DNA of 64,000 bases, from contig CM077116.1 of NCBI GenBank assembly GCA_039619475.1, positions 36,467,183-36,531,182 on the forward strand, in the 5' to 3' direction. The notes beneath the pieces are model-generated. The model saw only the letters and a list, made by a program, of their open reading frames with translations, had not been told where the DNA came from and did no database searches. This DNA is from Icerya purchasi. Its lineage: Eukaryota; Arthropoda; Insecta; Hemiptera; Monophlebidae. How positions within the stretch are numbered: position 1 is the first letter of the stretch; every line of letters starts with the position of its first letter. The position numbers were made by a program, and so were the translations under genes. This document shows, in pieces, positions 34,550 to 47,142 of this stretch.

Positions 34550-37500
34550 ATATGCATGTATAATATAATGATTCCACAACTTACGTAAATAATCTCGCGT
34601 TTTCTATGGAAAGATTTCGGAAAAGTGGTTAAAGAAGTAATACCGATATTTTTATGCATGTTATGTTTTTACATATAAAAACAAGAAACGTAATCCTTCG
34701 TTTCCTCTATGTTTAATCAAATTATAATATAATCTTTTTTTTTTTCATTTTGAACACTACCTTTAGTCACTAAATTAATTTTCTACTCCGTTTGGGCAGA
34801 TCTCCACTCCCCGCTGCTAGAGACAGCGTATGATAGTTTAATACAAAATAACGAATATATGGTTTCTTCACATTATTACGTTATTTTAAATTGAAAATTT
34901 ATGATTTTTAGCATGTAAAACTAATTCAATGTAAAAAAAAGCTAAAATTAAAATGTAGCGTACTATTAACTTTTAAACTGATTCTCTTAAACGTGTATAT
35001 TTACATAATTCCTGTTCGCAACTTCTCACTTAATAAAATAAACTATATATACATATACACATAAATCCTGTAATTTATGAAGTATACATTAAAAGTAAAA
35101 ATTAACAATTAACATTTATTTTGGTTTTCAAAGTATTCAATCGTTCAAATATATATGCGGTTTAAAAAACAAATATTGTTTACTAACGTTCTTTACACGT
35201 TGGTACCAATTTTCACTAATTTTACACACATTTCGAACCACAAAAACGCATATTATATATTATAATGCGCGGCACTGCGGCTTGTTAGTAATACATTTTT
35301 CGGAAGAAAAAAAAAAAAAAAAAAAAGAAAAAAAAACATTGTAATTTTACTTTATATTTTTACTTCACTTTTCATTAGAGAACTTCATTTGTATTTTTTA
35401 CGCTATTTTTTTATTATGAATATTATATATTCATTTTCTCGATAAGAACACCGATTCGAAATAAATTTCGGATTTTTATTATATTTACTTTTACGGTTAT
35501 CGAAAATAAAGTTTATTATCGAATTTATTTTATAAACATTTTTTTTTTCTATCCTCGGTAAACTACTTTTGTAATGAAATGTACAAAATTCACAATTCAC
35601 ACTTATCGTGCGACAATAAATATTAAATATTGTTTTGCAACTTTTTACGTGTTTTATAATGTGCTTCTATTTTGAGGGCGTTTTTTAAATTTTATAACGG
35701 AACAATAAAATTACACTATTTCGTATTATTTTTATACGTTACAGAAGTGCGCTTTCCGAATTTAATGGTTTTATTTTATTCTATTAGTCTAAAATAAAGA
35801 AAAACTTATCGTTCGTGTAATACTTTGTTGAACAACCGTCACACGTAAAGTCCCCATCAAGCTATTTACGAAATAGCACTTAGTTTTTCGCTGCAAATTG
35901 AAATATAGTTCGGATGTACTTAGAGCCAGGCGACTAACTGAATAGGCCCTCGGCGCAAATCCTAAAAACAGCGTTAACTTTAATGTTATTTAAGGAATTC
36001 AGAAATTCTGATTCGCCGAAATCTCTGTGCGCTAGTCTCTGTTTTCCGCTTAGAATATTTTACTTATTTCACTTTTTTTGAACTTCTTATTAGTGATGGC
36101 CCAAAAAACCGCAGCCCTACTTTTTTGTCACTGCTTCGACAAATGAGCATTGCGATTCGGAGCAATGATCAGAAAAACACTGCTTACTGCTCCGATAATC
36201 TTTTCGACTATTGCTCCAGAGCAACGAGTGGGGAATTCTGTTGATTGTTCCACTGCCTTCACTACAGAAAGAATGGGAAATCATTTAAAAAAAAAAAAAC
36301 TTAAGACGGATTACATGGATCAGTACAGAAATGAAAATATTTATTATTATAAAAAAAAAAAAAAAAAAATGAGAGGCAAAAGACTTGGTGACTAACTTAA
36401 GTGACCGACTAAAGCTTAACAAAAAGCAACTGTTAGAAAGCATAAAAAGTTGAACAAAGCTAATAAGAGACAACATCGGATAGGATACAAACTGAAGGGT
36501 GATACACTGAAAACGAAGAAATTTTGCTATACTTAAGAATGTTCAATTTATTTCTCTAACGAACTACCTTAACAATAGTGTTTCTACTTACTACTTTCCG
36601 GTAACTTCTAAATTCTGTAACTACTCTGCAATGACATCGCACGTCAAAACAGATTTCGCACTTTTACCAGCTCTCGACAACAGCGCTTTTGTAATATTGC
36701 CACTGCAGAATTTAAATTATTAGCAAAATCTGAATAATTAGTGTAATAATAACTGTTAAAAGGATGATTTTATTACATATTATACGGGTAGTTAAAAAAT
36801 TAATCACGTGTACTTGCGGTCAATAGAAGTAAATCAATGTATAGCGCAGTTGCTACAATTTAAAACAATTTACGGTAATGACATAGTTCCTGCTAAACAA
36901 ACATCAATAAGGGGATGAAACAATTCGGGGGTTTCGATTTTGAGAATCGCATTTCGATAAAACGTATTAGTTTCAAACGATTACCGCCCTCAAATAAATC
37001 TTACGAATATAATTAAGTTAAAGTAGAATAACGTAAACGCGGAAATATTGATCAGTAATAGCGTGGTAACAAGGGTAACTATAAGAGATCAGGTAAAAAA
37101 TATCATTGTCAAAAGTTACAGTAGCGTTCTAAATAAATCGTATTCTTTACGATTTAAAAATCCCAGCGAGATTATCAGAATAATTCAAAAAATATCCGAC
37201 GTCGTGTAAGTTGATGTAAAATAACATCAGGAAAACTGAAATTATAATATAAAGTTATTCAATTTTAATCAGACAACTAGCGCGCTAAATGTTAATAAAG
37301 TTCGACTAAATCCTATAATTCGCGATGAAAAATCGCTAAATATCGTAAAATGTATACAACACAACAGATTTTCATAAAGAGACAAGATAAAAAATGGTGA
37401 CCCCAGCTTTACCAATTACGAATCATAAACACGTTTAAAAACGAATACATATCGATTATGTAAAGAAACGTTAAATCCATTTCAGCGGCCACGCTAAATT

Positions 37501-38030
37501 GTGTAGCGGATAATTGAAATGATATAAAAATAAACGGCAGTGAACTTATTTATCGTCGGGCCAAAAAAAAAACTTAGCCATTTTCTGGAAACGTTGGCAT
37601 CTCCAAAGAAACTTCATGAAATGATTTTAATATCAGCAAAGCAAACGATTAAAGTATTCGTGTGACACCTTCGAAATAATAAAGCAGGTTACACTACATG
37701 TAGCAGATTTCCCGTCGCTGTCATTTTGAATTTATCGAATTTATTATTCAATCATCAACAGCCACCGTTGGTACGACGAAAGCTTCCATCATGTAGGTGG
37801 TAGATTTACCGGAGCTCCTAATACACTTAAATCAAGCACCATTCTGCTCGTTAATCAAAATTTCACCCTCCATTCTACGTGTAAAATAGAGATTTATTTT
37901 GGTAATTGTAGCATGTCTATTACCAAATAATCGGTGGTACAGCGGATGATTTTACAGATTAGTTAAAAATCGACCGTCGACATAAACAGCTCTCTGCTAT
38001 TATGGACTAGGAAAGATTACCGACTAATTA
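29341..38030. other. Gene-poor AT-rich stretch
   Basis: Nearly 9 kb of A+T-rich DNA in which I recognise no gene or element. It holds many homopolymer runs (30823-30851, 31340-31362, 35309-35336, 36288-36299, 36350-36368) and a (TA)n/(TG)n microsatellite at 34514-34549. It may hold a longer SIK 3' UTR, decayed repeats or regulatory DNA. Confidence 0.5.
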
Positions 38031-39451
38031 CATAAGCTGTCCCGTGGTAATTGAGACTGCGCTTCATATAGGAATACAACATCACCTATCGAGTAACAAT
38101 CAAAGTAGGGTGAATATATAAAACTTGAACTTTGTTACAGCGCGTTGAATGAAAATAGTAAAATTTTAACCTACGAGTTTTTTCAAAATCATATATTTAC
38201 AGAAATTTACAGAAACTTACAATTTTATTCGCCACTAGTGTCCATTTTATGAGGTTCTCTATCTTTTTCAAAATACCGGCCATCAGAATTGGTACACCTT
38301 CGCATCCGTTTTTGCCACTTTACATGATCATCTGCAGGAATGCGTTTCAGCGGATGGCGGCATCACTATCTAATTTCTGGTCGTGTAATTATTTTTGAGC
38401 ATCGGGAACAACCAATAATCACAGGGAGTGACATCCGGTCTGTAGGGTGGATGCGGTAGCACCTGGATTTTTCATTTTTGCAGAAAATTTCTTGTAAATC
38501 GTAAAGTGTGAGTAAGCGCGATGTCGTGATGGAGCAACCACAAATTCTTGATTTCCGGTCATTTCTTAGTCACATATTCCCCCAATTTTGACAAAACACC
38601 GCAATAATATTCATTACTGATAGCGGTACATGGGGGGTACGAAGTGTGTGTAGACCATTCCGCGGCAGTCGAAAAAGGCTATCAGCATCACTTTGCCTGC
38701 GCTGATTCCATGCCGCATTTTCTTGTCTCAAGAGAGGACCGTAATAATGATGAACCAAATTCTCATTGCACGCTACTATCCGATTAAGGATATCAGGTTC
38801 AGTTTTGATCATTTCAAGCGTCATCTCACGGCACACTTCGACACGCTTGTCCAGTTGTTCTTGAGTCAGCATGTGTAGAAACCATGTCCAACATACCCGC
38901 TTCATTTTTAAATGGTGCTTTAAAATTCGATGCAAAGTGGTTCTTGGAATGTGGATCAACTTTTTGAGAGCACAGATTGAGAGATGCCGGTCTTCACGAA
39001 TAACCACTGCCACCGTGTTTACGTTTTCTCCTGTTGATGCGGTGCATGACGGGCTAGGATGCGGAAACAATTCTGCAGATTCACGGTCCTCCGAGAAAGT
39101 TTTGTGCCAGCGGAATATTGTTACTCTTGATAGGCATTCTTTTTTATAAACAGCTGTCATTTCTTTTACTGTGTCACCAGCCGATAAACCACGGCGAACA
39201 CAATAACGAACGACGAAGCGGTGTTCTTTTTTTTAGGTCCATATTGCAACGCAAAAAACTCGTAAGGTATCGCGCAACGCACATTCATAAACTGAATGCT
39301 GTACGATTAGTGGCGAAGGGAACCGGTTCGAATTTGTTGCTATAGTTACAAAATGAGCTACGCTACACGTCTATGTAGTTTTTAACTTTTTTCTGCCACT
39401 TTGTTCGGAAATAGGAAGCGCAGTCTCAGTTACCATGGAATAGCCCTTGTA
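38029..39451 (-). mobile_element. Mariner-like DNA transposon with TIRs and TA duplication
   Basis: The left end reads TACATAAGCTGTCCCGTGG and the inverted right end TACAAGGGCTATTCCATGG; both continue TAAYTGAGACTGCGCTTC. The flanking TA dinucleotides lie at 38029-38030 and 39450-39451. The 1419-bp element (38031-39449) is about full length for a mariner and encodes one decayed transposase on the minus strand. Confidence 0.9.
38240..39240 (-). pseudogene. Decayed mariner transposase
   Basis: The minus strand starts near 39240 (MDLKK, with a frame slip in an A run) and continues HRFVVRYCVRRGLSAGDTVK, an N-terminal helix-turn-helix. The longest open piece is 38570-39160: VTIFRWHKTFSEDRESA, then IPRTTLHRILKHH, then RIVACNENLVHHYYGP. 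The last is the first catalytic motif, usually written GDE, with Asn in place of Asp (codon at 38765-38767). Later frames give LLHHDIALTHTLRF (second Asp) and HPPYRPDVTPCDYWLFP (third Asp). Several frameshifts and stops plus the lost Asp make it inactive. Confidence 0.85.
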
Positions 39452-39895
39452 TTGCTCGACGGTTTTTTATATAAACGCGATAAGAATTCTTTAGAAATCC
39501 TAACGACCTCGTATTACGCGTTCTCCTGTGTAAATCTCTACTAAGAGACATTTGTCAACTTAAAAACCATTCGTAATAAGAATATAAGCGATTATTAGTG
39601 CTACAATGTCTTCGTACCTATGCGATTACGAATATAAATGTGACATACGGATTCCGTAAATAGCGAAACTTAATTAACATTTTATAGAGCACAGATCATT
39701 ATGGAATCTACAAGCAAATAAATGGAGGCTAGCGGGAAATTTAACACGTGAAGTTTCTAAAATTAACTGCACGGATGATACGGTTTTTATAATTGGATCC
39801 TTTTTTTCTTTTTAATCTACATTAATCCAGCGCAAGAGAGATAATTTTCGATATTTTTAATGTGCGCGGGTAGCAGGATTCAAACCGCGTTCTAC

Positions 39896-41869
39896 TTAAG
39901 GGGAGGTTCTCATCAGGACCGACCAAAAAATCGATTTTTTTTTTTTTCATTTTTTCGTAGTAAATTATATTTAGAATATATTCCCAAAACCGTTTGCTCG
40001 AATATATGTTTTTTTTTTTAATTTATGGAACAAAAACGTGACCCACCTTTTTAGTCAAAAATTGAAATCGAGCGGTAGTTCGAGCGGAGTGTATTTTACA
40101 TCAATATTTTTGAATAACGCGTGCATATATCTATACTACGGTAAATAGAGTTACCAAAAGTACCACCAGATGTCGCATGTATGCTATGACTCCGAAAAAA
40201 TTTGAAGGTACGACTCTTGGTTTTGCCACGGTTATCGGAAAAAATACCAATAAGGTTCTTAATGTTTGCGTGAAATATTCTTTCTGTCAAGTTAGTGCCA
40301 ATAAAAAAAGCAAAGAAGGAACCGTTAGATTTAGTTTATGGAAAGAAAGTCATGAAGAGACATGCACGGCAAACTATCACGGTAGTTCTGGAAAAATGGA
40401 AGTGGACGCAATCACAGAAATGTTATCTCGTTCTCAAGAAATGACTCATACATTGGTGATGGCGATACGAAAACGTTTAAGGTCATATTAGATGTAAATC
40501 CTTACGACGACCCCATAGTAAGAAAAAAAGAATGCGTGGGCCATGTCCAGAAACGATTGGGAACTCGTCTCAGGGCTTTAGAAAAGAAAACAAAGAATCT
40601 CGGAGGTAAAGGTACAGGTAAATTAACTGTTAAAGTAATTTGTAACTTAACAACATATTATGGATTGGCGATTCGACGGGATGTTGAGTGGGCTGTCTTT
40701 TACCATAATATCTCAACTGCTAGAAATCCGCAGCACCAATATTGTCCGGCTGGAAAGGATAGCTGGTGTAAATGGCGCGTAGCAGAAGCCAACGGTACCC
40801 TTAAGTTATTTGAGCACAAACCACCTCTGGCAGATAACGTTCAAGATGCAATCAAGCCTATTTTTGAGTCTTTGTCATCGGATGATTTGATGGAACGTTG
40901 CACTGGAGGAAACACACAAAACTCGAATGAGTCAGTGAACTCTTGCGTCTGGAAGCTCGCTCCGAAACACCTTCACTGCGGTGCAAAGACTGTAGAAGTT
41001 GCCGCTTACATCGCTACTAGTCTATTTAATGAAGGATATACAGCACTGTTAAAAATTATGGGCATCTCAGGAATTACAGTTGGGCTTGAAGCCAATAATT
41101 TTGCCCACTTAGCTGATATGAAACGTGTTACTGCGGCTGAGAACAGTTTGTTGGAGGGAGCAAGAGCAGCTGCACTTTCGAAAAAAGCCGACCAAAGGAC
41201 CCTTCAAGAGCAATATGAACTTGAGAAAGGACTGATGTATGGCCCTGGAATCGCTGATTAGCCATAAGGTATATTTTTTTTATTTTAACACAGAAAAATC
41301 GTTAATAAAATCTTTAATCGCGTTTCCTGAAAAATCGTGTTTTTCAAACTGTTGTCCAAGATTTCTCAAAAACTACTTGACGGATCGCCTTTTTTCTTTT
41401 TTCATTTTAAAGTAGATTTGAGTCATTGGAGCCCCCACTACAATCAAGATGATATATGCATAATTTTTTTTTTTACAGTATTTTAAAGAGCGAAAAATCG
41501 TGAAAAACTGTATGTAAAAATTCAAATGTCCGCCATTTTGGTAAATTTTGACTTTCATGGATGATTCTAGTAGGGGCTCCAACTACACTCATACAGTTTA
41601 TAAAAAAATTTCGATTATTGATTTTTGATCATTTTTGCAGGTGCTAGAGTGGACAACAGTAAGGTACCTTTTTTTGAGACGGTCACGTTACAAGGCATGT
41701 CAAAAATTATTGTCGCAATATTTTTTATTAAAAAATTATTTTTTTTGTAGTTTATAACACACTAAGCAAGTGACAAAAAGTTTGAGTGTCTAATTTATTT
41801 CCCTCTATTAGAAAAAAATTCGAGAAAATTACGTCGTTTTGAGGCCTCCAGATGAGAACCTCCCCTTAA
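39896..41869 (+). mobile_element. Kolobok-type DNA transposon flanked by TTAA
   Basis: Terminal inverted repeats GGGGAGGTTCTCATC (39900-39914, and inverted at 41851-41865) are flanked directly by TTAA at 39896-39899 and 41866-41869. The 1966-bp element carries a damaged transposase of the arthropod 'Mutator-like transposase domain' family. TTAA duplications fit Kolobok (or piggyBac), and the transposase is not piggyBac-like, so Kolobok is my assignment; it is an inference. The first part of the transposase is missing, so this copy is internally deleted. Confidence 0.8.
40177..41261 (+). pseudogene. Kolobok/Mutator-like transposase, truncated and frameshifted
   Basis: The first open piece (40177-40491) reads GFATVIGKNTNKVLNVCVK, then HEETCTANYHGSSGKMEVD, the H..C..N..GS.GKMEVD motif of this family. 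A frameshift near 40450 switches to the frame containing YIGDGDTKTFKVILDVNPYD (a conserved acidic GDGD motif), ECVGHVQKRLGTRLRALEKK and GLAIRRD. The final part has CTGGNTQNSNESVN (likely catalytic Glu) and ends LMYGPGIAD, a typical C-terminus. The N-terminal region with the first catalytic Asp (DGTW-type motif) is absent. A short deletion after AIRR is likely too. Relatives are about 500 residues; roughly 360 are represented here. Confidence 0.82.
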
Positions 41870-41910
41870 ATGAAACACCATTAGCTAATCAACCTACGCT
41901 ATTGTGGCTA

Positions 41911-44900
41911 GTCCGAGGATTATGAAACTGACCGGTTAAGTTGCAAAACTAATAAATTAACACAAAAGTAGCTGTTAATCGTTAAAAAAGTTTTGCTACT
42001 TAAAAAACTCGATGTATTATACAGCGCAAAAAGGATAATTACTATTCGTTATAATTTGCAAATACATCTAGCACGGACAGTAGTTTGGAAAAACAAATTC
42101 GTCAATTTTTACGGTAAAAACAAATAAATACCGAATAAATAAAAAGAATGAAAGAGTACGAATACGACTTGGCAAACAAGTTCTAATAAAAAAAAGATAG
42201 GAATGCCAGGTTTTCCCTTTTACCGACAATTTCGCGCTAGCAACATATTCATGCGGACTTTTTATAACTTAACGACTGACAGGTGGTAACGCCTTGAATT
42301 ATATTTAAATCATTTTCGAAATTAAACTTACACCTTTTTACAAGCATTGTGAACTAGAGGTTCCAAATGATGTCTTTCATACCATCACTAAATGGAGTAT
42401 ATGAAACGGATAATCTATAAAAAATTAAACGCTGTTCGTTGGCAAGCGCATCACTTGAGAGCGGCTGGACCAGTTTGGCTATTTTTTTGTTTTTTAAATG
42501 TTCGTAACAACGTAAATAAGGTTTGCAGGGAAAGAAAAATTGGAAAATTTGGGGGAAAACTGAAAGCGTTTTTTTTTCTGTGGGGTTTTTGTATGAACTC
42601 AAAATCGGATATGCGTAATTCTTTTTTTGTTTTGTTCGTTATGATCCTAAAAAATTTTTTAGGAAAAGAAAAAATTCGAAACAATTACAAAGGAAAGTCG
42701 GAAAATTCGGACAAACTTCAAAAATCATAATTTTTGTATACACTACTCTCGATCATAATTAAAGTTAGAAGCGACATATTTGGTAGATTCCTTTTTTTTT
42801 GTTTTATTCTTTATGCTTCTGAATGGAAATAACCCGATTAAACGTTTTCAATTGGAAAAAAAAAAAAATCTGAAAGATCTCGAGAAAAATCTGGAAAAAC
42901 GCATTCCAACCTAAATTAAAATAAAATTACATTTATTTTTACTTTTTTGTTGTTTTGCAATCTGTCCAACAAAGGCAGTTATTTTATTTCTATTGCAAAT
43001 GTCGTTCGACAATTGATTGTCAAATTGTGAATCAATCCAATCGTGCATCATAAAGCGTTGTAATGAACGAAATGACGATGTCACTGCAAACCAATCGAAA
43101 CAAAGTATTTCTTTGTTTTGATTGTTTACTTGAATATCGACTTTGCAGTGGAAATCGAAATGTAAATAAAACACACATTTAGATTCATTGTAATTTCAAA
43201 TTTAATGAAGGAAAATAAATCATCCGACTTAATTCAATTGCGATTTAAATTTTAGAACAAACCGCATGGTTCCAAGTCGATCACATTCCAGGCACACCAC
43301 ACATTTGCAGCATTTCAGCGGTGCACTACCGATAGAATTCATCTCGCATGTAAAATTTCCCGATGGTGTACTTCTGCATGTACTCCTCCTCAAATTGAAT
43401 ATATATATGGCTACAATCGTTAATAGATACAATGATCACTCAGAAACACGTATTTTACTTTGTTTACACATTTTCAATAGCTTTTCACATATTCACAAAA
43501 CGATCACAAACAAATTTACTGAAATTTGGGCAGTACAACGCTTTCGGGTTTTAAATAAAGATAACCTAGATATACTTTTTCATCTAAACAGGCAATACTT
43601 TAACTAATACAAATTTTACATCTATTTTTATATGCTTTTATTAAAATTTTTCCCGTTAAAAAAAAAAGGGGGGACCGTGTCCCAGTAACTTAAATAGGAA
43701 ACGTAATTTTCTTTCTTATAACGTACTGTTTATTTAGAATACTGATAAACAAGAATAAAACAATAACAACGATAATAATAATAATGATAATGGAACACTT
43801 ATGGGCATTCAGAAATCTTGAAATACTTATTATATGAAATTAAATCAACAATAAATGATATTACCGTAAGAACAGGACTTAATAAAAGTAAATAAAAGAT
43901 AAATAAAATCGCTTATTTAAAATTTCTTACCAACTGTGGAACTAAACCTTTTCAACTATAACCTACATGCCAGCTACAAAACTTACGTTTAACTTTCCCA
44001 TTCATTGGCTAAATTTCTAAAACTAAAAATTGGCAAACATCTGTTAGGTAATTAATGAAAATATTTGCAAAACTATAAGCAACCATTATAGAAGTTATTT
44101 CTATCTTAAAAAAGAGAGAAAAAAAAACAAGATCAGGTGACTTTTAAATAGTTTCAACTACAGGGAAAGGTAGAACATGAAACAAAAGAACTGCAGTCAA
44201 TTCTTGCTAGCAAGGCAATTCACATTAACTAGTTTAGTATACACGAAAAAAACTACTCTCATACAGGCAAGAAAATAGAAATTAGGGCGTGAAAATCAAA
44301 GATATAACTAAATTTATACAGCTAGCATTGGTAAAAAATTAAAAATTCTGTTACGTTACACTTAATGACGGTCAAGTCCGAACTTTTTGATCGATAATAT
44401 TATCATAATTTCCCCTAAAATTATACTAATGGTAATCAAATCCCATAATCGAGTGTTCATTAATTTATTATAGCTTTTTTTATGTACAATATTACTTAAA
44501 TAAAAAAGTAGAACTTTCATTTCTCTTTTTTTTTTTTGAAGAAAACTTTCATGTTATTTAATTACTTAAAAAAATGAAAAAAGTATTAAAGTAATAACAG
44601 GTTTTTTTGAAATGTGAAATGAAATAATAAACAATAGAAACACCCGGGGTGGTAAAGCAGATGCATCATATTAAGTTTTGCTACTGATTATTGTTCCTAA
44701 TGACGCCAGATAAATTTATTTTTTAATTGCTTAAAATTTTCCTAATTCATTTTTCGATATATTTATACTAAATACACCGTCCTAAACCGCAAATACAAAT
44801 TTTTTCCGACTGAAAGAAATTTCAAAAAATCTTTGGTTTCGCTAGTTTTATATTTCACACGCTTTTAATAGTGTTACGATCAGTATTGCTAAACAAACTG

Positions 44901-46164
44901 AACAACCTCTATTATCTCTTATATTCGGCAAAACTAAAAAAATAGGCGTAATATATTACCAGGACTTCATGGTTTTATTTCGAAACCTGCAAAAATTTGT
45001 AAAAAATAGATTAATTTTTATCTAAAAAAAAAAAGATGCGATTAAAATAAATAAATGCCAATTTACAAATAATACGTACACAATTATCTATGTAAGTTTT
45101 TAATACTTCTCACAGTGAAAATGATTAAGCTGTATATAGATTTTAGTAAATAAATACAAAATCAGTTTTCTCTGTTAAATGTACTCAAAAATAAAAAGAA
45201 ATAAACTGAAAAAAATGAAATCTAAAAAAAAATAATTAAGACTTGGAGAAGTACAGTAAAATTTAAGCACCGAAATGTATGAAATTACTTCAAATTTACA
45301 AATCACATCAAAGACCATCATTTCAAAATAAAGCAAATGGCTATCGTATTCGCGTCTCTGCAAACAATATTCACATTCACAATTGTTACACTTTCACTTA
45401 CGGCATAATTACGAATTTTTCGATCTTTAGTCAGCACAACCATCGATAATTTATTGGTGGTAGTTGTAAAATCACGGTGAGATGAGAAAATTTGTCTTTC
45501 GCTAATTATACTTTCCTACAAGACAAAATACGTTATAATAATGTTTAATTCGTATTAAATAGGAGAAATAGTGACTACTCCCACTAGTTGTTCAACGTAT
45601 AAAAAAAAATTACTACAACACAATTCTTCTTACAGCAAAATATGAATTACATAAAATTCTGATATATTTTTATTCGACAAATATATCATAGGTTTTTTAA
45701 TGTTTTTTTTCTTCATACATCTAATGTCTGTGACGCACTTATTAAATTTAAAATAAACCATTATTCAGGAATGAAAATAACTTCAATGCTTTACAAGAAT
45801 AAAAAAGTACTCATCCTATTTATATTTACCTATATATACATATATATACATACATATACATATATATATACTTTTTTTTTTTTGAAAGCTCTGACAACAT
45901 AAACCATTGGCACATATATGTATATGGTACAGAAAATCTTAAATGTAAATTTTTAATTCCAAGATCCCAGTACAAGTGTAAGTTTTCGGGCGAACGATGC
46001 TGCTCTAAAATGTTGAAAGAATTGCGGTTTAGAAAAATGTTATTTCAGTGTAATACAGAATAAATAAATGATGTAAACTCAAATTATAAACAATATTATA
46101 TATTTAAATTCTACTAATTAAATAATGTTTCATATACTTAAAAAAACGAACATTTTAATAACTC
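41911..46164. other. No gene recognised
   Basis: AT-rich sequence with no supported gene. ORFs at 42354-42730 and 42911-43174 lack recognisable features. A short hairpin is formed by CAATCGAAACAAAG and CTTTGTTTTGATTG near 43093-43125. A minus-strand ORF at 43229-43432 encodes several closely spaced Cys but has no known relative that I recognise. A TATATACA-rich run lies at 45831-45871. Confidence 0.5.
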
Positions 46165-46883
46165 CTAAGGATCGATGTTATTCGGTTTCCACGTTTGAAC
46201 TGAATTAAATATATCGGAACCCGTTTTCCTCGCATTATTAAGCGCTTCATCCGCTGTTAACAGTTCTTCCTCACTAGGTACTAAAGAATTGCCATTTTCG
46301 TCCAAATTATGAATTTTATAGTCGGATTCTATTTTCGAGCCGTACACCGCATGAAACAGATCTTGAGGTGTAAATTCTTCTTGCTCTACTTCAGCAACTT
46401 TGTATGAAACATACGGTTTTAGCTAAACATGAATAAAACAAATTATACGCATTACTCGAAATACAATTAAAACAAGCTCCTTCAATCTACTAAAATAATA
46501 AGTATACCTCAAATTCTGTTAAATCTGGAACAATTATTTCAGGAATTTGTTCTGGAACAACTACGTATCGTTTTCCAACTTTATATCCCACCTCTCTTAC
46601 ACCGTCCGCTGAAAAATCGTTTAACCATCTAATTATCTTACGTTGAACTATGAAGTAATTTTACCAACGTTCATCAACAATTGATAACGTTATTAACGTA
46701 CGCATGTAATTACTTACGATATTTAGGTAATCGAGGATCTGGATTTTCCTCTTGTTCTTTAACGAACTTTTTAGTACCGCGTTTATACCAAATAAATTTT
46801 GTAAAATTGTGTTTTCCTTTGTCTATCGTAGAAACTGAAAAATGTCTCTTTTGAGCGGTACAGTATCTTACGTTTCTAAACAT
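46165..46883 (-). CDS. mRpL41: Mitochondrial ribosomal protein L41 (bL41m/mL41)
   Basis: Three coding exons on the minus strand: 46883-46718, 46608-46508 and 46422-46165, with GT-AG introns in phases 1 and 0, giving 174 residues. The start is the ATG at 46883, followed by a basic Arg/Ser/Thr-rich leader (MFRNVRYCTAQKRHFS) fitting a mitochondrial targeting peptide. Conserved segments match insect L41: FTKFIWYKRGTKKF, GVREVGYKVGKRYVVVPEQI, PEIIVPDLTEFELKPYVSYK, EFTPQDLFHAVY and the C-terminal ARKTGSDIF. It is a component of the large subunit of the mitochondrial ribosome, located near the exit-tunnel side in known structures. All splice sites and phases join cleanly and no damage is visible, so the gene is probably functional. 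It converges with SIK across about 17 kb of non-coding and transposon DNA. Confidence 0.95.
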
Positions 46884-47142
46884 ACTTCGTTAATATTAAA
46901 GTTGGAATTACTTTTAAATTTAAATATATTCAGTACATCTACGCTGTAAAAAAAATTGAGGACTTCGGAAATAGACGCAAGTAGAAAATTATTCGGAACA
47001 TTAAAAACGAACATGTACAAACACAGTAAGATAAAAAATTCACCGAATCTCTACAATTCGACCGGAGTTCTTATATATCGACTTTACAGAAATGGAAAAA
47101 AGTCGCACTGCTACTAAACCGGTAAAGATGAAAAGAAACGTC

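Larger units (their letters stand above)
39800..41910 (-). repeat. tRNA-like (SINE or tRNA pseudogene) sequence split by the Kolobok-type insertion
   Basis: If 39900-41869 is removed, the minus strand reads a Pol III A-box-like TAGCGTAGGTTG (plus coordinates 41890-41901) and, 45 nt later, a B-box-like GGTTTGAATCC (39876-39886), the spacing of a tRNA gene. Acceptor-stem pairing is poor, so a functional tRNA is unlikely. An A-rich tail-like stretch lies near 39799-39815. Confidence 0.45.

Noticed and set aside
36083..36290. hAT-like terminus TAGTGATGGCCCAAAAAACC and GAGCAATG repeats
   Set aside because: No inverted partner end or transposase found nearby; not enough to call an element.
42354..42730. 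Overlapping ORFs on both strands (82-112 codons)
   Set aside because: Low-complexity K/F-rich translations of A/T runs; no coding evidence.
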